From: Kribbella soli
GTDB lineage: Bacteria > Actinomycetota > Actinomycetes > Propionibacteriales > Kribbellaceae
NCBI RefSeq assembly: GCF_004331345.1
Contig: NZ_SJJZ01000007.1
Coordinates: forward strand, 34,653 to 98,652
DNA: 64,000 nucleotides
Reading direction: 5' to 3'
The translations under genes were made by a program, and so were the position numbers. A model generated the notes under the pieces. That model made no database searches, had not been told where the DNA came from, and saw only the letters and a list, made by a program, of their open reading frames with translations. Positions 43,706 to 51,581 of the stretch are shown one piece after another (positions within the stretch are counted from its first letter, which is position 1; each line of letters opens with the position of its first letter).

Positions 43706-43729
43706 GCCCCCGGACTCCGGTCCGGGGGC
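43706..43729. terminator. Terminator-like hairpin
   Basis: GCCCCCGGA (43706-43714) pairs with TCCGGGGGC (43721-43729), loop of six. It separates the small plus-strand gene from the convergent HNH gene. Confidence 0.6.
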
Positions 43730-43752
43730 TCATTGCGTTCCGGGTCCGGAGA

Positions 43753-44163
43753 CTAAGGTCGGCGCCGCGCGTCCTTCAAGATGGTCAGCGCGTCCTCTAT
43801 CGACCAGCCTGCATCGAGCCTGTGCACGATCGTGCCTGTCGCGAGACCCGTCCGCTTCGCCCACTCGGTCAGCGTCAGGGTCTCACCGGCGTACGTGAGC
43901 GGCGACCATCGGGCGAGTCCCGGCGTGCCTAGCCCACGCTTGTGGATCCTGCTGTGACAGCTCTGGCAGAGCCACCGGACGTCCAGGGCGTGAGCGCCGT
44001 ACCCGTTCGGGTGGTGCGCGTCGAGTCGCTTTCCGTTCTCCCCCGTGGACTTGCCGCAGATCTCGCAGGCGTCCGGCCGGACGAGCAGGCCCTCCCGGAG
44101 CGCCCGTCTCATGAACAGGTCCTTCCAGGCCCGCAGCGACGGGTTGGCGTTGGTGGTGGTCAC
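43753..44163 (-). CDS. HNH endonuclease-like protein
   Basis: 136 residues, GTG start. Zinc-stabilised HNH: CEICGK, then RLDAHHPNGYGAHALDVRWL, then CQSCHSRIHKRG. The C-terminus adds a small HTH-like stretch (LTLTEWAKRTGLATGTIVHR), as in phage HNH proteins. Known members nick or cut DNA, often beside phage packaging genes or as homing enzymes. It marks the left edge of the accessory island and is divergent from the gene at 44311. Confidence 0.85.
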   Translation of the reverse strand: MTTTNANPSLRAWKDLFMRRALREGLLVRPDACEICGKSTGENGKRLDAHHPNGYGAHALDVRWLCQSCHSRIHKRGLGTPGLARWSPLTYAGETLTLTEWAKRTGLATGTIVHRLDAGWSIEDALTILKDARRRP

Positions 44164-44310
44164 GTGACTCAGCGTAACGACCGGCCGTCACAATGCGTCA
44201 CGAACCCGATGCCCTGAGCGCTGTCATTACCACCACTTTCGAACGATATTGGTCTCAGGTGATCACGCAGCGTCACCACCGGCAACACTCCAGACGCAAG
44301 GAGCACGCAG

Positions 44311-44880
44311 ATGACTACCACCGCAACCGCACCGGCCCCGGCGAAGAAGACGACCGCCGCGAAGGCCCCCGCCAAGAAGCCCGCTGCCAAGGCCCCGGCC
44401 CAGAAGCCCGAGCAGCAGGCGGCGCCGGCCAAGACCGCGCCGGCCAAGCAGGCCACCACCCCGAAGCCGGAGCCGAAGGCGCAGCCGAACCCGGAGCTGG
44501 CCGCCCGCTTGACGGCCGCCCGCACCGCCGGGTTCACCTGCCGAAGCCTCGCCGCCCTGGCGCAGCCGACCATCCCCCTGGAGCCCGGCACCGACACGTG
44601 GAGGCTGGCTGGCGCGGTCGACCGGTACTCGCGCGGTGGCCGGGTCCAGCCGGACGACGTCACCCCCCTGGTCGCGGTGCTCGACCGGATCGAGCGCAAC
44701 GAGATCAAGCCGCCGGAGCGCGCGGTCCGCAAGCCCGCGTCGAGCAACAAGGCCCAGGCCGTGCACGCCCTGGAAGCCGCGCTGGCCGCGAAGGCCGCCG
44801 CCGACATGAAGCGGCTCGTTGCCGAGGCCCTGCAGCTGCTGGGCGCGACGCAGGCCGCCGAGCACGTCACCAGCAAGTAA
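44311..44880 (+). CDS. Histone-H1-like Ala/Lys/Pro-rich N-terminus, unknown protein
   Basis: 189 residues. The first about 60 residues repeat AKKP/APAK units like bacterial histone H1-like tails and should be disordered and DNA-binding. The rest has an HTH-like AGFTCRSLAALAQPT and helical parts ending AAEALQLLGATQAAEHV-like. I know no named family. A nucleoid-binding or anti-restriction role would be speculation. First gene of a rightward accessory cluster (44311-45988). Confidence 0.7.
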   Translation: MTTTATAPAPAKKTTAAKAPAKKPAAKAPAQKPEQQAAPAKTAPAKQATTPKPEPKAQPNPELAARLTAARTAGFTCRSLAALAQPTIPLEPGTDTWRLAGAVDRYSRGGRVQPDDVTPLVAVLDRIERNEIKPPERAVRKPASSNKAQAVHALEAALAAKAAADMKRLVAEALQLLGATQAAEHVTSK

Positions 44881-44948
44881 TCCGCAGCGGCCCCGGCAGG
44901 TGTCTCAAGCACCGGCCGGGGCCTCGATCGCCTTCCGAGGAGGCAACC

Positions 44949-45314
44949 GTGAACGACACCGTAGTACCCAACCCCGATCGCCAGATCTGGTACTGCATCT
45001 CGATCAGCTGGGGTGGGAGTCCGCAGGACGAGCTGATCGTCACCCGTGACGCCCGGCTCACCATGCGACGCACCGTCGACTACCTCGCGCGGACGGGGGA
45101 CTTCGGCGGCGAGTGGGTCCGGCAGCACCGACCGCCAGACGCTGCCACCGCCCCCATCGCGGACGTCGAGGAGTGGCTCGAAGAGTTCCGCGAGAACACC
45201 GACCGGCCCGTCCTGGAGTGGCACCGGATCCCCGCCCCGGAGGCCGACGAGATCGCGGACCTACCGGGCGTCATCGAGCTGCCGGACAGCCGCCCGTACG
45301 ACGACCGGGACTGA
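44949..45314 (+). CDS. Acidic unknown protein of the accessory island
   Basis: 121 residues, GTG start at 44949 with GAGGAGG six bases upstream. Strongly acidic, with WYCISISWGG near the N-terminus and WLEEFRENTDRPVLEWHR in the middle. No domain recognised. Longer frames upstream overlap the preceding gene. A terminator hairpin follows at 45350. Confidence 0.65.
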   Translation: MNDTVVPNPDRQIWYCISISWGGSPQDELIVTRDARLTMRRTVDYLARTGDFGGEWVRQHRPPDAATAPIADVEEWLEEFRENTDRPVLEWHRIPAPEADEIADLPGVIELPDSRPYDDRD

Positions 45315-45349
45315 TCGGCCGCGACCGTAGGCGCAAGCAGCAACGCGTG

Positions 45350-45379
45350 AGGCCCCGAACCGTTCGGGTTCGGGGCCTT
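45350..45379 (+). terminator. Terminator hairpin
   Basis: GGCCCCGAAC (45351-45360) pairs with GTTCGGGGCC (45368-45377), with further C-G pairing toward the loop, 36 bp after the acidic protein gene. Confidence 0.65.
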
Positions 45380-45412
45380 CCCATCCCAGGAAGAACGAGG
45401 AGAGTGACAACC

Positions 45413-45988
45413 ATGAGGTTCGCGATCGCAATCACCGCCGCGGTGCTGCTACTGGCAGGCTGCGGCGGCAGCAAGGAGCCGGGCGGGAGTCCACCAGTCG
45501 CAGTGGCCCCCACGACGGTGACCGTGACACCAACACCGATACAGACACCGACGCCGTCCGCGACGGCAAGCACTCCGGCCACGCTGACCCGCGAGCAGGC
45601 AGGCAAGCTGTACCTGGCGATCACCAAGCCGGTCAACGCCGTCTTCGAGAAGCCGGAGTGCCGGGACAATGAGGAGGTCTTCCTCTCGGGGGGCACCTGG
45701 CCGAGCGACCACCCAGATCGCGTAGTCCGAGCGTGCTACAAGCGGATGCTACCCCTCGCCGAGAGGTGGCTCGTGCTCCTGCAGACGACGCCGTGGCCGG
45801 CCGACGCCAAGGGCGACGTGGCTGACCTGATCTCGCTGGAGCAGGCGCGCCTGCACTGCGTGAAGCAGGGGACTCGTGCCACCACCTACGACGCCATGGC
45901 CGAGATCTACTCCAACTGCTTCCCCCAGGACGACGGCTCGGCCGACCGGGTGCGCGCACGGTTCGGGCTGCCGATCAGAACACCGTAA
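45413..45988 (+). CDS. Putative lipoprotein of the accessory island
   Basis: 191 residues; GAGGAG precedes ATG 45413. Signal MRFAIAITAAVLLLAGCGGS with lipobox LAGC, then a Thr/Pro-rich linker (TVTVTPTPIQTPTPSATAS) and a globular part with four cysteines (ECRDN, ACYKR, LHCVK, NCFPQ), giving two likely disulfides. Surface-exposed lipoproteins on mobile elements can act in exclusion or adhesion; none is recognised here. Confidence 0.72.
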   Translation: MRFAIAITAAVLLLAGCGGSKEPGGSPPVAVAPTTVTVTPTPIQTPTPSATASTPATLTREQAGKLYLAITKPVNAVFEKPECRDNEEVFLSGGTWPSDHPDRVVRACYKRMLPLAERWLVLLQTTPWPADAKGDVADLISLEQARLHCVKQGTRATTYDAMAEIYSNCFPQDDGSADRVRARFGLPIRTP

Positions 45989-46004
45989 GCACAGAAGGGA
46001 AACG

Positions 46005-46032
46005 AGCGACCCCGGCTTCGGCCGGGGTCGCT
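46005..46032. terminator. Terminator hairpin with UUCG loop
   Basis: AGCGACCCCGGC (46005-46016) and its exact complement (46021-46032) close on a TTCG tetraloop. It lies between the lipoprotein gene and the convergent gene at 46068. Confidence 0.75.
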
Positions 46033-46067
46033 GTGCGTGCGGAGACCGCCTTGCGTGGCACGCCCCT

Positions 46068-46928
46068 TCATCCGTGAGCGGCGGGCCTCTCCTCGTCGTT
46101 AACCAGTTCGGCGTCGTGCACGTCGTCGGCGTCGTTGTCCGCCGGGACGATCTCCGGCTCCGGCTCCGGTACCTCGCAGCCGGTCACGGTGTTGTAGACG
46201 TTGACGATGACCTTGGACTCCTCGTGCTGGGTCAGCTGAGGCAGCGAGACGCTGATGCCGAGCGCGGCGTCGATCGCCGTCAGCAGCGTCACGATCGCGA
46301 TCACCTTGGGTTCGGACAGCCGCTTCCACAGGCTGGGCCTGGTGACGATCGTCCCGACGAACTTATTGACTTCGTCCCTCACCGGCTCGGCGCCGGCCAT
46401 GTCGGTCTCGTGTAGCGCCACCTGGATGTCGAACAGGTGGCGACGGACGAACGCGCGCAGTTCCTCGTCCAGGTCCTCGGCGTTCTCGAACTCCTCGGCG
46501 AGGCGGGCGGCGTCATCCCGCAGTCCGCTCAGCACCTGGTCCTCGATGACCGGCTCCGGGCTGCGGCGGTGCAGCAGCGACGAGCACAGCTCCAGCGAGT
46601 GAGTTCCTGCGGAAGTGAGGCCGCCGCAGAACTGCTCCATGGTGGCGATTCCGGCGATCTGCGTAAACCGAAGCAGGATGGACTCGACCCCATCAAGGTT
46701 GCGGAGGCGCAGCTCGGGTTCGTCGTCGGTCAGCGCGCCGACCTTCGTGCGGACGTCGTGCGCCATGTCGAGCATGCGCACTCCGTGCCGCAGGACCAGC
46801 CGAGGTTCGGCGTCAGCGAGGCCGAAGACGTCAGCCCAGCCCCGGTAGGACGGGGTGGCGCCGGGCACCGCCTGCGCTAACTGCAGGAGACGGAGCAGTC
46901 GTCCGGCGGGGTTGTCGAGGTATTCCAC
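46068..46928 (-). CDS. Unknown protein with one C-terminal membrane segment
   Basis: 286 residues. A helical soluble N-terminal part (about 1-205), one hydrophobic segment (KVIAIVTLLTAIDAALGISV, about 208-227), and a very acidic 60-residue tail (EPEPEIVPADNDADD). This suggests a membrane-tethered protein with the large helical part inside. No family recognised. Last gene of a leftward accessory cluster that begins with the RHH protein at 50279. Confidence 0.68.
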   Translation of the reverse strand: MEYLDNPAGRLLRLLQLAQAVPGATPSYRGWADVFGLADAEPRLVLRHGVRMLDMAHDVRTKVGALTDDEPELRLRNLDGVESILLRFTQIAGIATMEQFCGGLTSAGTHSLELCSSLLHRRSPEPVIEDQVLSGLRDDAARLAEEFENAEDLDEELRAFVRRHLFDIQVALHETDMAGAEPVRDEVNKFVGTIVTRPSLWKRLSEPKVIAIVTLLTAIDAALGISVSLPQLTQHEESKVIVNVYNTVTGCEVPEPEPEIVPADNDADDVHDAELVNDEERPAAHG

Positions 46929-47002
46929 TCCGCTCAGGTTACTCGTGCTGTCACTTATCCGAGATGTCTAGGGGTCCATGCGCCCGACGGGCTCATCTCC
47001 GC

Positions 47003-47260
47003 TCAGGAGGTCGGGCCCTCGCGCTGCGCCCGGTTCTCCTCCAGCCGAGCAGCTAGGTCCACCAGCGGACGCAGCGCTGCCCTCACGGCAGTATCGAGGT
47101 CGTACGCCGACGAGAGGTCACCACCGCCCATGCCGCGCATATACCCGACCTGCCAACCCTGGCCATCCGGCGTGAAGGTCACCCCGATGCCGTGCTGTTC
47201 GCCAAGGACAAGCAGGTCCGCGATCGCGTCCAGCGTCTCCTGCGTCGGTCGGTCCGTCAT
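47003..47260 (-). CDS. Small unknown protein
   Basis: 85 residues. Hydrophilic with a beta-hairpin-like GIGVTFTPDGQGWQVGYMRG centre and a helical C-terminus. Ends 74 bp before the next gene and starts 9 bp after the stop of the tail-anchored protein gene upstream, consistent with one operon. Confidence 0.55.
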   Translation of the reverse strand: MTDRPTQETLDAIADLLVLGEQHGIGVTFTPDGQGWQVGYMRGMGGGDLSSAYDLDTAVRAALRPLVDLAARLEENRAQREGPTS

Positions 47261-47269
47261 CGCCGCTCC

Positions 47270-47926
47270 TTATGATCCGCCGAAACCCAGCCAGTACAGG
47301 ATCGCACCCGCGACGATCGTGCCGCCGATCGTGACGATCAGCGGGTGCGTGGTCACTACGCTCCACGCGCGCTTCCACCAGGGGCGCGGCTGAGCGGGCG
47401 CGACGGCTGCCGCTTGCGTGGTTGCAACTGGTGCCAGGGCGCCCTTTCGAGCGGCCCGCACTTCGTCGGCGAGCACCGTCGCCAGTCCGATGGCCTCGGC
47501 ATCGACCGGACCTTCCGCGCGGATGAAGAGCGACTTCGGCGTCGTCCGGGATGCATTGAGGTTGACGGCGAACACGAGGACACTGCGCGAGTGGGCGTGG
47601 CGCCACGCCGCATACTCGGCATCGCTAGGAATCGTCCCCGCTGCCTCATGCTCTTTCCACAGGATGCGGTCGCTGCTGTCTTCATCCGCCGTGATCCGCA
47701 CCCCGATCAGGGCGTGACGCGGGTTGAGTTCCGCTCGGGCCTCGGTGACGGTGTCCGCGTCGAACTGGCCGCCCGAGTCATCCACATGGACGGTCCGGCG
47801 GAAGCGCCCGACGCCCCAGGTCGGCAAGCGCTCATCGAGCGCCCTCTCGAGCTGCTCGAACAGAGGCCAGACGTCCTCCCCCTGCCGGAGCTCGATCCGT
47901 TGGTCGTGGCGGTGCGTCCTAGCCAC
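47270..47926 (-). CDS. Tail-anchored unknown protein
   Basis: 218 residues from GTG 47926, which has GGGGAGG seven bases upstream; the longer ATG frame lacks this. Soluble part with RRTVHVDDSGGQFDADTVTE and VLVFAVNLNASRTTPKSLFI, then an Ala/Pro linker and a C-terminal membrane helix (HPLIVTIGGTIVAGAILYWL) ending at the C-terminus. The bulk should face the cytoplasm. Function unknown. Confidence 0.65.
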   Translation of the reverse strand: MARTHRHDQRIELRQGEDVWPLFEQLERALDERLPTWGVGRFRRTVHVDDSGGQFDADTVTEARAELNPRHALIGVRITADEDSSDRILWKEHEAAGTIPSDAEYAAWRHAHSRSVLVFAVNLNASRTTPKSLFIRAEGPVDAEAIGLATVLADEVRAARKGALAPVATTQAAAVAPAQPRPWWKRAWSVVTTHPLIVTIGGTIVAGAILYWLGFGGS

Positions 47927-48101
47927 GGTGTGTCCTCCCCGCCATCTTGTTGGGGACACAAGAGTACGGGTCGGTACCGACGCGAACACAATTCGCCGTG
48001 CCGTGCCCGGAGGTGGCCATCTCCGGCGTCGGGATCCCCGGTGCGGACGATCCGGACGCGGAACGGTCCGTCTGGCGATCCTCGGGCGGACTCCCGAGCG
48101 C

Positions 48102-48299
48102 TCAGCGAGAGTACGGCGGTTTCACCCGGACGCCGGCGCGGCGCTGGGCCCGCTCACGTTCGACGAGGCCGAGCTTCGAGTAGCAGCTCAAGCAGACGTG
48201 AACGCCGTCGCACCGGCAGGGCGGCTCGGGCGCGTCTGCCTGGCGCTCGCGCTGCTGCTGCTTCGCCCAGCCTCTGCGCGCCGTGGCACCACTGGCCAT
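48102..48299 (-). CDS. Small Cys-containing protein
   Basis: 65 residues from ATG 48299, which overlaps the stop of the preceding gene (ATGA). A zinc-type cluster CRCDGVHVCLSCY is the only clear feature; the N- and C-termini are basic. Probably a DNA- or RNA-associated zinc-knuckle protein of the accessory operon. Confidence 0.55.
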   Translation of the reverse strand: MASGATARRGWAKQQQRERQADAPEPPCRCDGVHVCLSCYSKLGLVERERAQRRAGVRVKPPYSR

Positions 48300-48601
48300 C
48301 AGGTCACCTCCTCGTCGAGCATTGGCAAGGTGCGCCAGTCGCAATCGCCACCGCCGACGTAGTTCAGCGAGCCGCAGCCGGAGTCGGAGTCGACCAGGCG
48401 GCCCGTGCGTGACGGCCGCGGCTCCGGGACGAGCATCTCGTAGCGCCGCAGCAGCTCCAGTTCGCCGCTCTTGACGGGCTGCTCGAAGTCTGGCTGGTGC
48501 CGGGAGCAGAAGGTCGAGTTCGCCTTCGCTCGCCGCTGGCACCGCGTACCGGCGCGCGTCGTGTCCGCACACTGCGGCACCTGATCATCATCGGCCGGCA
48601 T
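48299..48601 (-). CDS. Small protein with C-x-x-C/H zinc-like motif
   Basis: 100 residues from ATG 48601, with GGGGG before it; an ATG at 48628 is also in frame. The N-terminus has PQCADTTRAGTRCQRRAK then TFCSRH, the same C...GxxC...CxxH pattern seen in the larger protein at 53887. The C-terminal half is unremarkable. It overlaps both neighbours, fitting a tight operon. Confidence 0.55.
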   Translation of the reverse strand: MPADDDQVPQCADTTRAGTRCQRRAKANSTFCSRHQPDFEQPVKSGELELLRRYEMLVPEPRPSRTGRLVDSDSGCGSLNYVGGGDCDWRTLPMLDEEVT

Positions 48602-48779
48602 CGGTGCCCCCGGCAACGTCCTCAACATCCCAGGGAAACGGGTTGCCGGGGCAGCGACCCGTCTTGATGTCCTGCCAGGTCAGGTCATCTCGCCCGCAGT
48701 GAACGCATTTGTGTTGATAGAGCCGGTGGACGAGTCGCGGCCTCGCACTCCACGCGACGAGGCCATCTCTCCTCGGCAC
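48588..48779 (-). CDS. Small zinc-ribbon-like protein
   Basis: 63 residues from GTG 48779 with GAAGG eight bases upstream. A likely metal site HKCVHCGRDDLTWQDIKTGRC. It starts 1 bp downstream of the preceding stop. Unknown function. Confidence 0.5.
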   Translation of the reverse strand: MPRRDGLVAWSARPRLVHRLYQHKCVHCGRDDLTWQDIKTGRCPGNPFPWDVEDVAGGTDAGR

Positions 48780-48780
48780 G

Positions 48781-49179
48781 TCAGTCGCCTTCCACCTCGG
48801 AGTCAGCCGGGAGCAGCCCGGCCTGGCGGAGCAGTCTGACGACACTCTCGGCCACGTCACGGGGAATCACCTGAAGCACCTGCTCCAGTGGCTTGTCCTG
48901 CATCATCGGCTGCGGCCACCAGCTCTCCAGGAGCTTCCAGCAGGCTGCCATCGCGACGAAAACCCGGAGGTCGGCATCCAGGACCGTGCGCTGACGGAGG
49001 ACGCCGGCCTCTTCGAGCCGGGCAAGCGCTGCAGCTGCGGCAGCGTTGGCGACGGCGAGCTTCTCCTCGCGGGTGGTATCGAGCAGCAAGCGCCGCTGCT
49101 CCTCGGAGACGAAGCCGAGCGCCTGGTCGCGCTGAACCACGTCGGCCAGACGCCGCACAAGTTCTGAGCGGTCAGTCAT
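48781..49179 (-). CDS. Unknown helical protein
   Basis: 132 residues, almost entirely helical by composition, with heptad-like Leu/Ala spacing (LAVANAAAAAALARLEEAG). No motif recognised. Part of the leftward accessory operon. Confidence 0.55.
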   Translation of the reverse strand: MTDRSELVRRLADVVQRDQALGFVSEEQRRLLLDTTREEKLAVANAAAAAALARLEEAGVLRQRTVLDADLRVFVAMAACWKLLESWWPQPMMQDKPLEQVLQVIPRDVAESVVRLLRQAGLLPADSEVEGD

Positions 49180-49213
49180 GACTCACCTCCTTGAAAGACG
49201 CCGCGCAGCACGT

Positions 49214-49399
49214 TCACCCCTGAACTAGACAACGCGGCGCCGGCTTGTTGGTCGGGGACGCCGGGACCGGTGGGTGGCCTGTGAGGAGGTACCCCACCGG
49301 GTGAGTGCCCGGCGTCCCCTGGGCCCGAGGCGGCGTAGGGTTCGCGGCAGCAAAGCGGTAAAGCTCCCGCACCCTCGCGACCGCCGCGGGGGTTCTCAT
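49214..49399 (-). CDS. Possible small protein coupled to the preceding gene
   Basis: 61 residues. Its ATG (49399) overlaps the stop of the upstream gene as ATGA, the only strong argument for it. Pro-rich second half of low complexity. Could be a chance frame. Confidence 0.4.
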   Translation of the reverse strand: MRTPAAVARVRELYRFAAANPTPPRAQGTPGTHPVGYLLTGHPPVPASPTNKPAPRCLVQG

Positions 49400-50064
49400 C
49401 GCCAGCTCGCCTGCTGCGGCGACATCTTGGCGTAGATCCGACGCGCGCTTCTCACGCGCGAGGCGTGGACCCGGACGTTGAGCGTGTTCATGATCGTCCG
49501 GAGCTCGGCTTGCGACTTTCCGGCCAGGGCAGCGGCGGTCACGGCGGACGAAGCGGCCGGCGCGCGCTGGGTCCGTCGCTGTCGCTGCTTCAGGCGAGCG
49601 GTGTCCGCCCGCTTCGCTTCGGCGGCGAGCTTCATCTCGCAGTCCGAGCAGGCGGGACCGAGCAACGCCTCGAAGGCGCGTCGCACCGGGGTCCGCTCAC
49701 CCGGCTGCCTGGCACCGACCCGCAGGTGTGGCGTCGGTCGGTCACCGCGGCGCGCGGTCGCCCAGCTCCAGCACCAGCGGCAGACGCCGTCCGCGTCCTT
49801 GATCCGGGCCGTGGCCTCCAGGGCGTCCGGCCCGAACAGTTTGAGCGCGTCCGGGTTGAACCGCGCGGTGTGCGCCATCCGGTCCGCGGCGCTGGCCGCG
49901 ATGTTCGGCATGAGGTAGTCCTTGCCCTGGAGGCGCAGATCCATGCCGGCGCGAATCGGGTCGAGGTCGAGCAGGGCAGCGTGCGCCAGCGCCTCGGGCT
50001 CGCGGCCTCGCTCGCGCAGGGCGCGTGCGCGGCCGGCCGTCTGGCCACCTGTCAGGTCGGTCAT
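49396..50064 (-). CDS. Unknown basic protein with CxxC pairs
   Basis: 222 residues from ATG 50064, overlapping the stop of the RHH gene by 4 bp. Contains DGVCRWCWSWA and PACSDCEMKL, two cysteine pairs likely to bind zinc, and a C-terminal basic HTH-like region (LAGKSQAELRTIMNTLNVRV, then RRIYAKMSPQQASWR). Possibly DNA-binding; no family recognised. The much longer frame upstream runs antisense to the divergent promoter region and is rejected. Confidence 0.6.
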   Translation of the reverse strand: MTDLTGGQTAGRARALRERGREPEALAHAALLDLDPIRAGMDLRLQGKDYLMPNIAASAADRMAHTARFNPDALKLFGPDALEATARIKDADGVCRWCWSWATARRGDRPTPHLRVGARQPGERTPVRRAFEALLGPACSDCEMKLAAEAKRADTARLKQRQRRTQRAPAASSAVTAAALAGKSQAELRTIMNTLNVRVHASRVRSARRIYAKMSPQQASWR

Positions 50065-50279
50065 CGCGTCTCTCCGTTCTTCATCGCCCGCAGCGCCGAC
50101 TCGGCGTGCAGCCGGATGATGCTGCCGAACACCGCCTGCTTGTTCGTGATCGCGGCGACGACGCACCAGGTCAGCACGTCGGAGCGGGTCTTCGCCCCCA
50201 GCTCGGTGCCGAGCGCGTCGAGCTGGCGGAGCAGCTCGTGATCCAGCTGCACCGAGACGACCGTGCCGTTCCGTGTCAC
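50061..50279 (-). CDS. Ribbon-helix-helix (CopG-like) protein
   Basis: 72 residues, GTG start 50279 following GGAGG. The N-terminal strand TVVSVQLDHELLRQLDALG and helices GAKTRSDVLTWCVVAAI match the RHH fold, a short dimeric DNA binder. First gene of the leftward operon; likely autoregulator at the inverted repeat 50306-50321 and possibly of the divergent rightward operon. Confidence 0.7.
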   Translation of the reverse strand: MTRNGTVVSVQLDHELLRQLDALGTELGAKTRSDVLTWCVVAAITNKQAVFGSIIRLHAESALRAMKNGETR

Positions 50280-50305
50280 CTCGCGCGCCTCCAGATCGTG
50301 TCACC

Positions 50306-50321
50306 GTTAAACTGTGTTTAC
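50306..50321. promoter_or_regulatory. Inverted repeat between the divergent island operons
   Basis: GTTAAAC (50306-50312) and GTTTAC (50316-50321) form an imperfect inverted repeat in the AT-rich part of the 232-bp gap between the RHH gene and the rightward operon. It is 27 bp upstream of the RHH start, a natural operator position. Confidence 0.45.
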
Positions 50322-50452
50322 CGCTTACGGACGACCGTACGGCGCGAGGAGCTCGTTGGACAGATTCCCTTGTTGGCAAGGAAAAACTCGCACTAATTCT
50401 TCGCTGGCGTTTCGGTGAGCGGCTGCGTATCGTGGCTCTCACAAGACGAAAT

Positions 50453-50488
50453 GACCGAGACGCACCTCGCGGTGCTCTCGGTCTTTTT
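50453..50488 (+). terminator. Terminator in the leader of the rightward island operon
   Basis: GACCGAGA (50453-50460) plus GCACC (50462-50466) pair with GGTGC (50471-50475) and TCTCGGTC (50476-50483), followed by TTTTT. It lies 24 bp before the first gene start, after a possible promoter (TTGTTG, 17 bp, CTAATT around 50372-50399), so it may act as an attenuator or end a short leader RNA. Confidence 0.65.
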
Positions 50489-50511
50489 GCGTTCAGAGGG
50501 AGAGGTGCCAG

Positions 50512-50700
50512 ATGCGTCAGGATCACGAAGCCCAGGTGGCGCGTACGGCGATCATGCGCGCGAGGAAGTTCGGAGATGTCGCGGCTGAGCGGACCGCCCG
50601 GCGTGAGCTGCTCCGCGCCAAGGCAGAGGCCAAGATGCGCGAAGCTGGTGCCCTGCTGGCACAGGCCGACGCGCTCGGTGCAAGCCCGGAGGACAACTGA
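50512..50700 (+). CDS. Small helical protein, first of the replication operon
   Basis: 62 residues, ATG preceded by GGGAGAGG. Highly charged, helical (ARTAIMRARKFGDVAAERTA), with coiled-coil character. Stop and next start overlap (TGATG). Unknown. Confidence 0.55.
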   Translation: MRQDHEAQVARTAIMRARKFGDVAAERTARRELLRAKAEAKMREAGALLAQADALGASPEDN

Positions 50701-51065
50701 TGACCGACTACCTGGAGTCGAGGATCCGTCGGGCCGCGGCCGGCCACCTGGCGGATGAACTGACCGAGCTGCGCCGGACCGCCGAGCTGGCGCGACCCCG
50801 CCCGGGCTGCGTTACCGGCTCGTACCGAGAGCCGCACGGCGAGTGGTTCTGGACCGACGTCAGCTTCACGGCCGACGCCCTGGAGCTCCGGGAGCGCAGC
50901 TTCCGCCTCGTGAACCCTGTGCTCAGGTCGATGCTGCGCGGGGCGGGCACGCTGCCGCACCCGCCGCGCGTCGAGCGCGTGCGCGGCTCGCTCGTCGTCC
51001 CGCTGCGGCGGATCGAGCGGCTGTCGTATGTGGATGACTGCCAAGACAGAGAGGAAGCAGCATGA
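50700..51065 (+). CDS. Unknown protein
   Basis: 121 residues. Contains a central WFWTDVSFTADALELRERSF segment and a C-terminal strand-rich part. Overlaps both neighbours (TGATG before, ATGA after), so it is translated as part of one operon with the primase-helicase gene. Confidence 0.6.
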   Translation: MTDYLESRIRRAAAGHLADELTELRRTAELARPRPGCVTGSYREPHGEWFWTDVSFTADALELRERSFRLVNPVLRSMLRGAGTLPHPPRVERVRGSLVVPLRRIERLSYVDDCQDREEAA

Positions 51066-51412
51066 CCGGACGACCGAAGCCGGGACTGACGTTCGAGCGT
51101 CACGTCGAGATCGGCAAGCGCCTGCTCGAAATTCGCCTGGAGCTCATGGACCTACTCATCGAGACCAGCGGTGCCTATCCGCGAACGTCGGCGTTCGCGC
51201 GCAAGCTCAAGCAGGCGCTCGACCGAGTGGACGCGGCACGCAGCGCGGGCGACAGTGCCTGCTGTGACGACGAGCCGCGCAAGTTCTGCACGCACGTCTA
51301 CTACGGTCACGATCTCTACTACCCCCGCAACGACTTCGACCGACGGTGGTCTGGATCGACCGAACTGCCGCACCAGTGTGGAACGTCGTACCGGGAGCCG
51401 GTCCGGACTTAG
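51062..51412 (+). CDS. Unknown small protein
   Basis: 116 residues. Helical N-terminus (FERHVEIGKRLLEIRLELMD) and a C-terminal part with CCDDEPRKFCTHVYYGHDLY, whose Cys/His residues could bind metal. Not recognised. Followed by a strong hairpin at 51462. Confidence 0.58.
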   Translation: MTGRPKPGLTFERHVEIGKRLLEIRLELMDLLIETSGAYPRTSAFARKLKQALDRVDAARSAGDSACCDDEPRKFCTHVYYGHDLYYPRNDFDRRWSGSTELPHQCGTSYREPVRT

Positions 51413-51461
51413 GGGCCAAACGCAACGACACGACGGAGGGACGAGGACGACCGCTAACGCA

Positions 51462-51492
51462 GGAAGGCCTCCCGACGACAGGGAGGCCTTCC
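51462..51492 (+). terminator. Strong hairpin inside the replication operon
   Basis: GGAAGGCCTCCC (51462-51473) and exact complement (51481-51492) with a 7-nt loop, no T-run after it. It may reduce or process the transcript between the small genes and the primase-helicase gene. Confidence 0.6.
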
Positions 51493-51512
51493 AACCGAAA
51501 GGAAAACGCGAC

Positions 51513-51581
51513 ATGCGAGATCGACTCTACCGCGCGGCATCACCGAGTAGCCACGTCGAGCACCGGGGTGAGCCGCGATGA
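51513..51581 (+). CDS. Possible 22-residue leader ORF before the primase-helicase gene
   Basis: ATG 51513 follows GAAAGGAAAA and its TGA overlaps the primase-helicase ATG (ATGA). Translational coupling is the only support; the peptide is basic (MRDRLYRAASPSSHVEHRGE). Confidence 0.38.
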   Translation: MRDRLYRAASPSSHVEHRGEPR

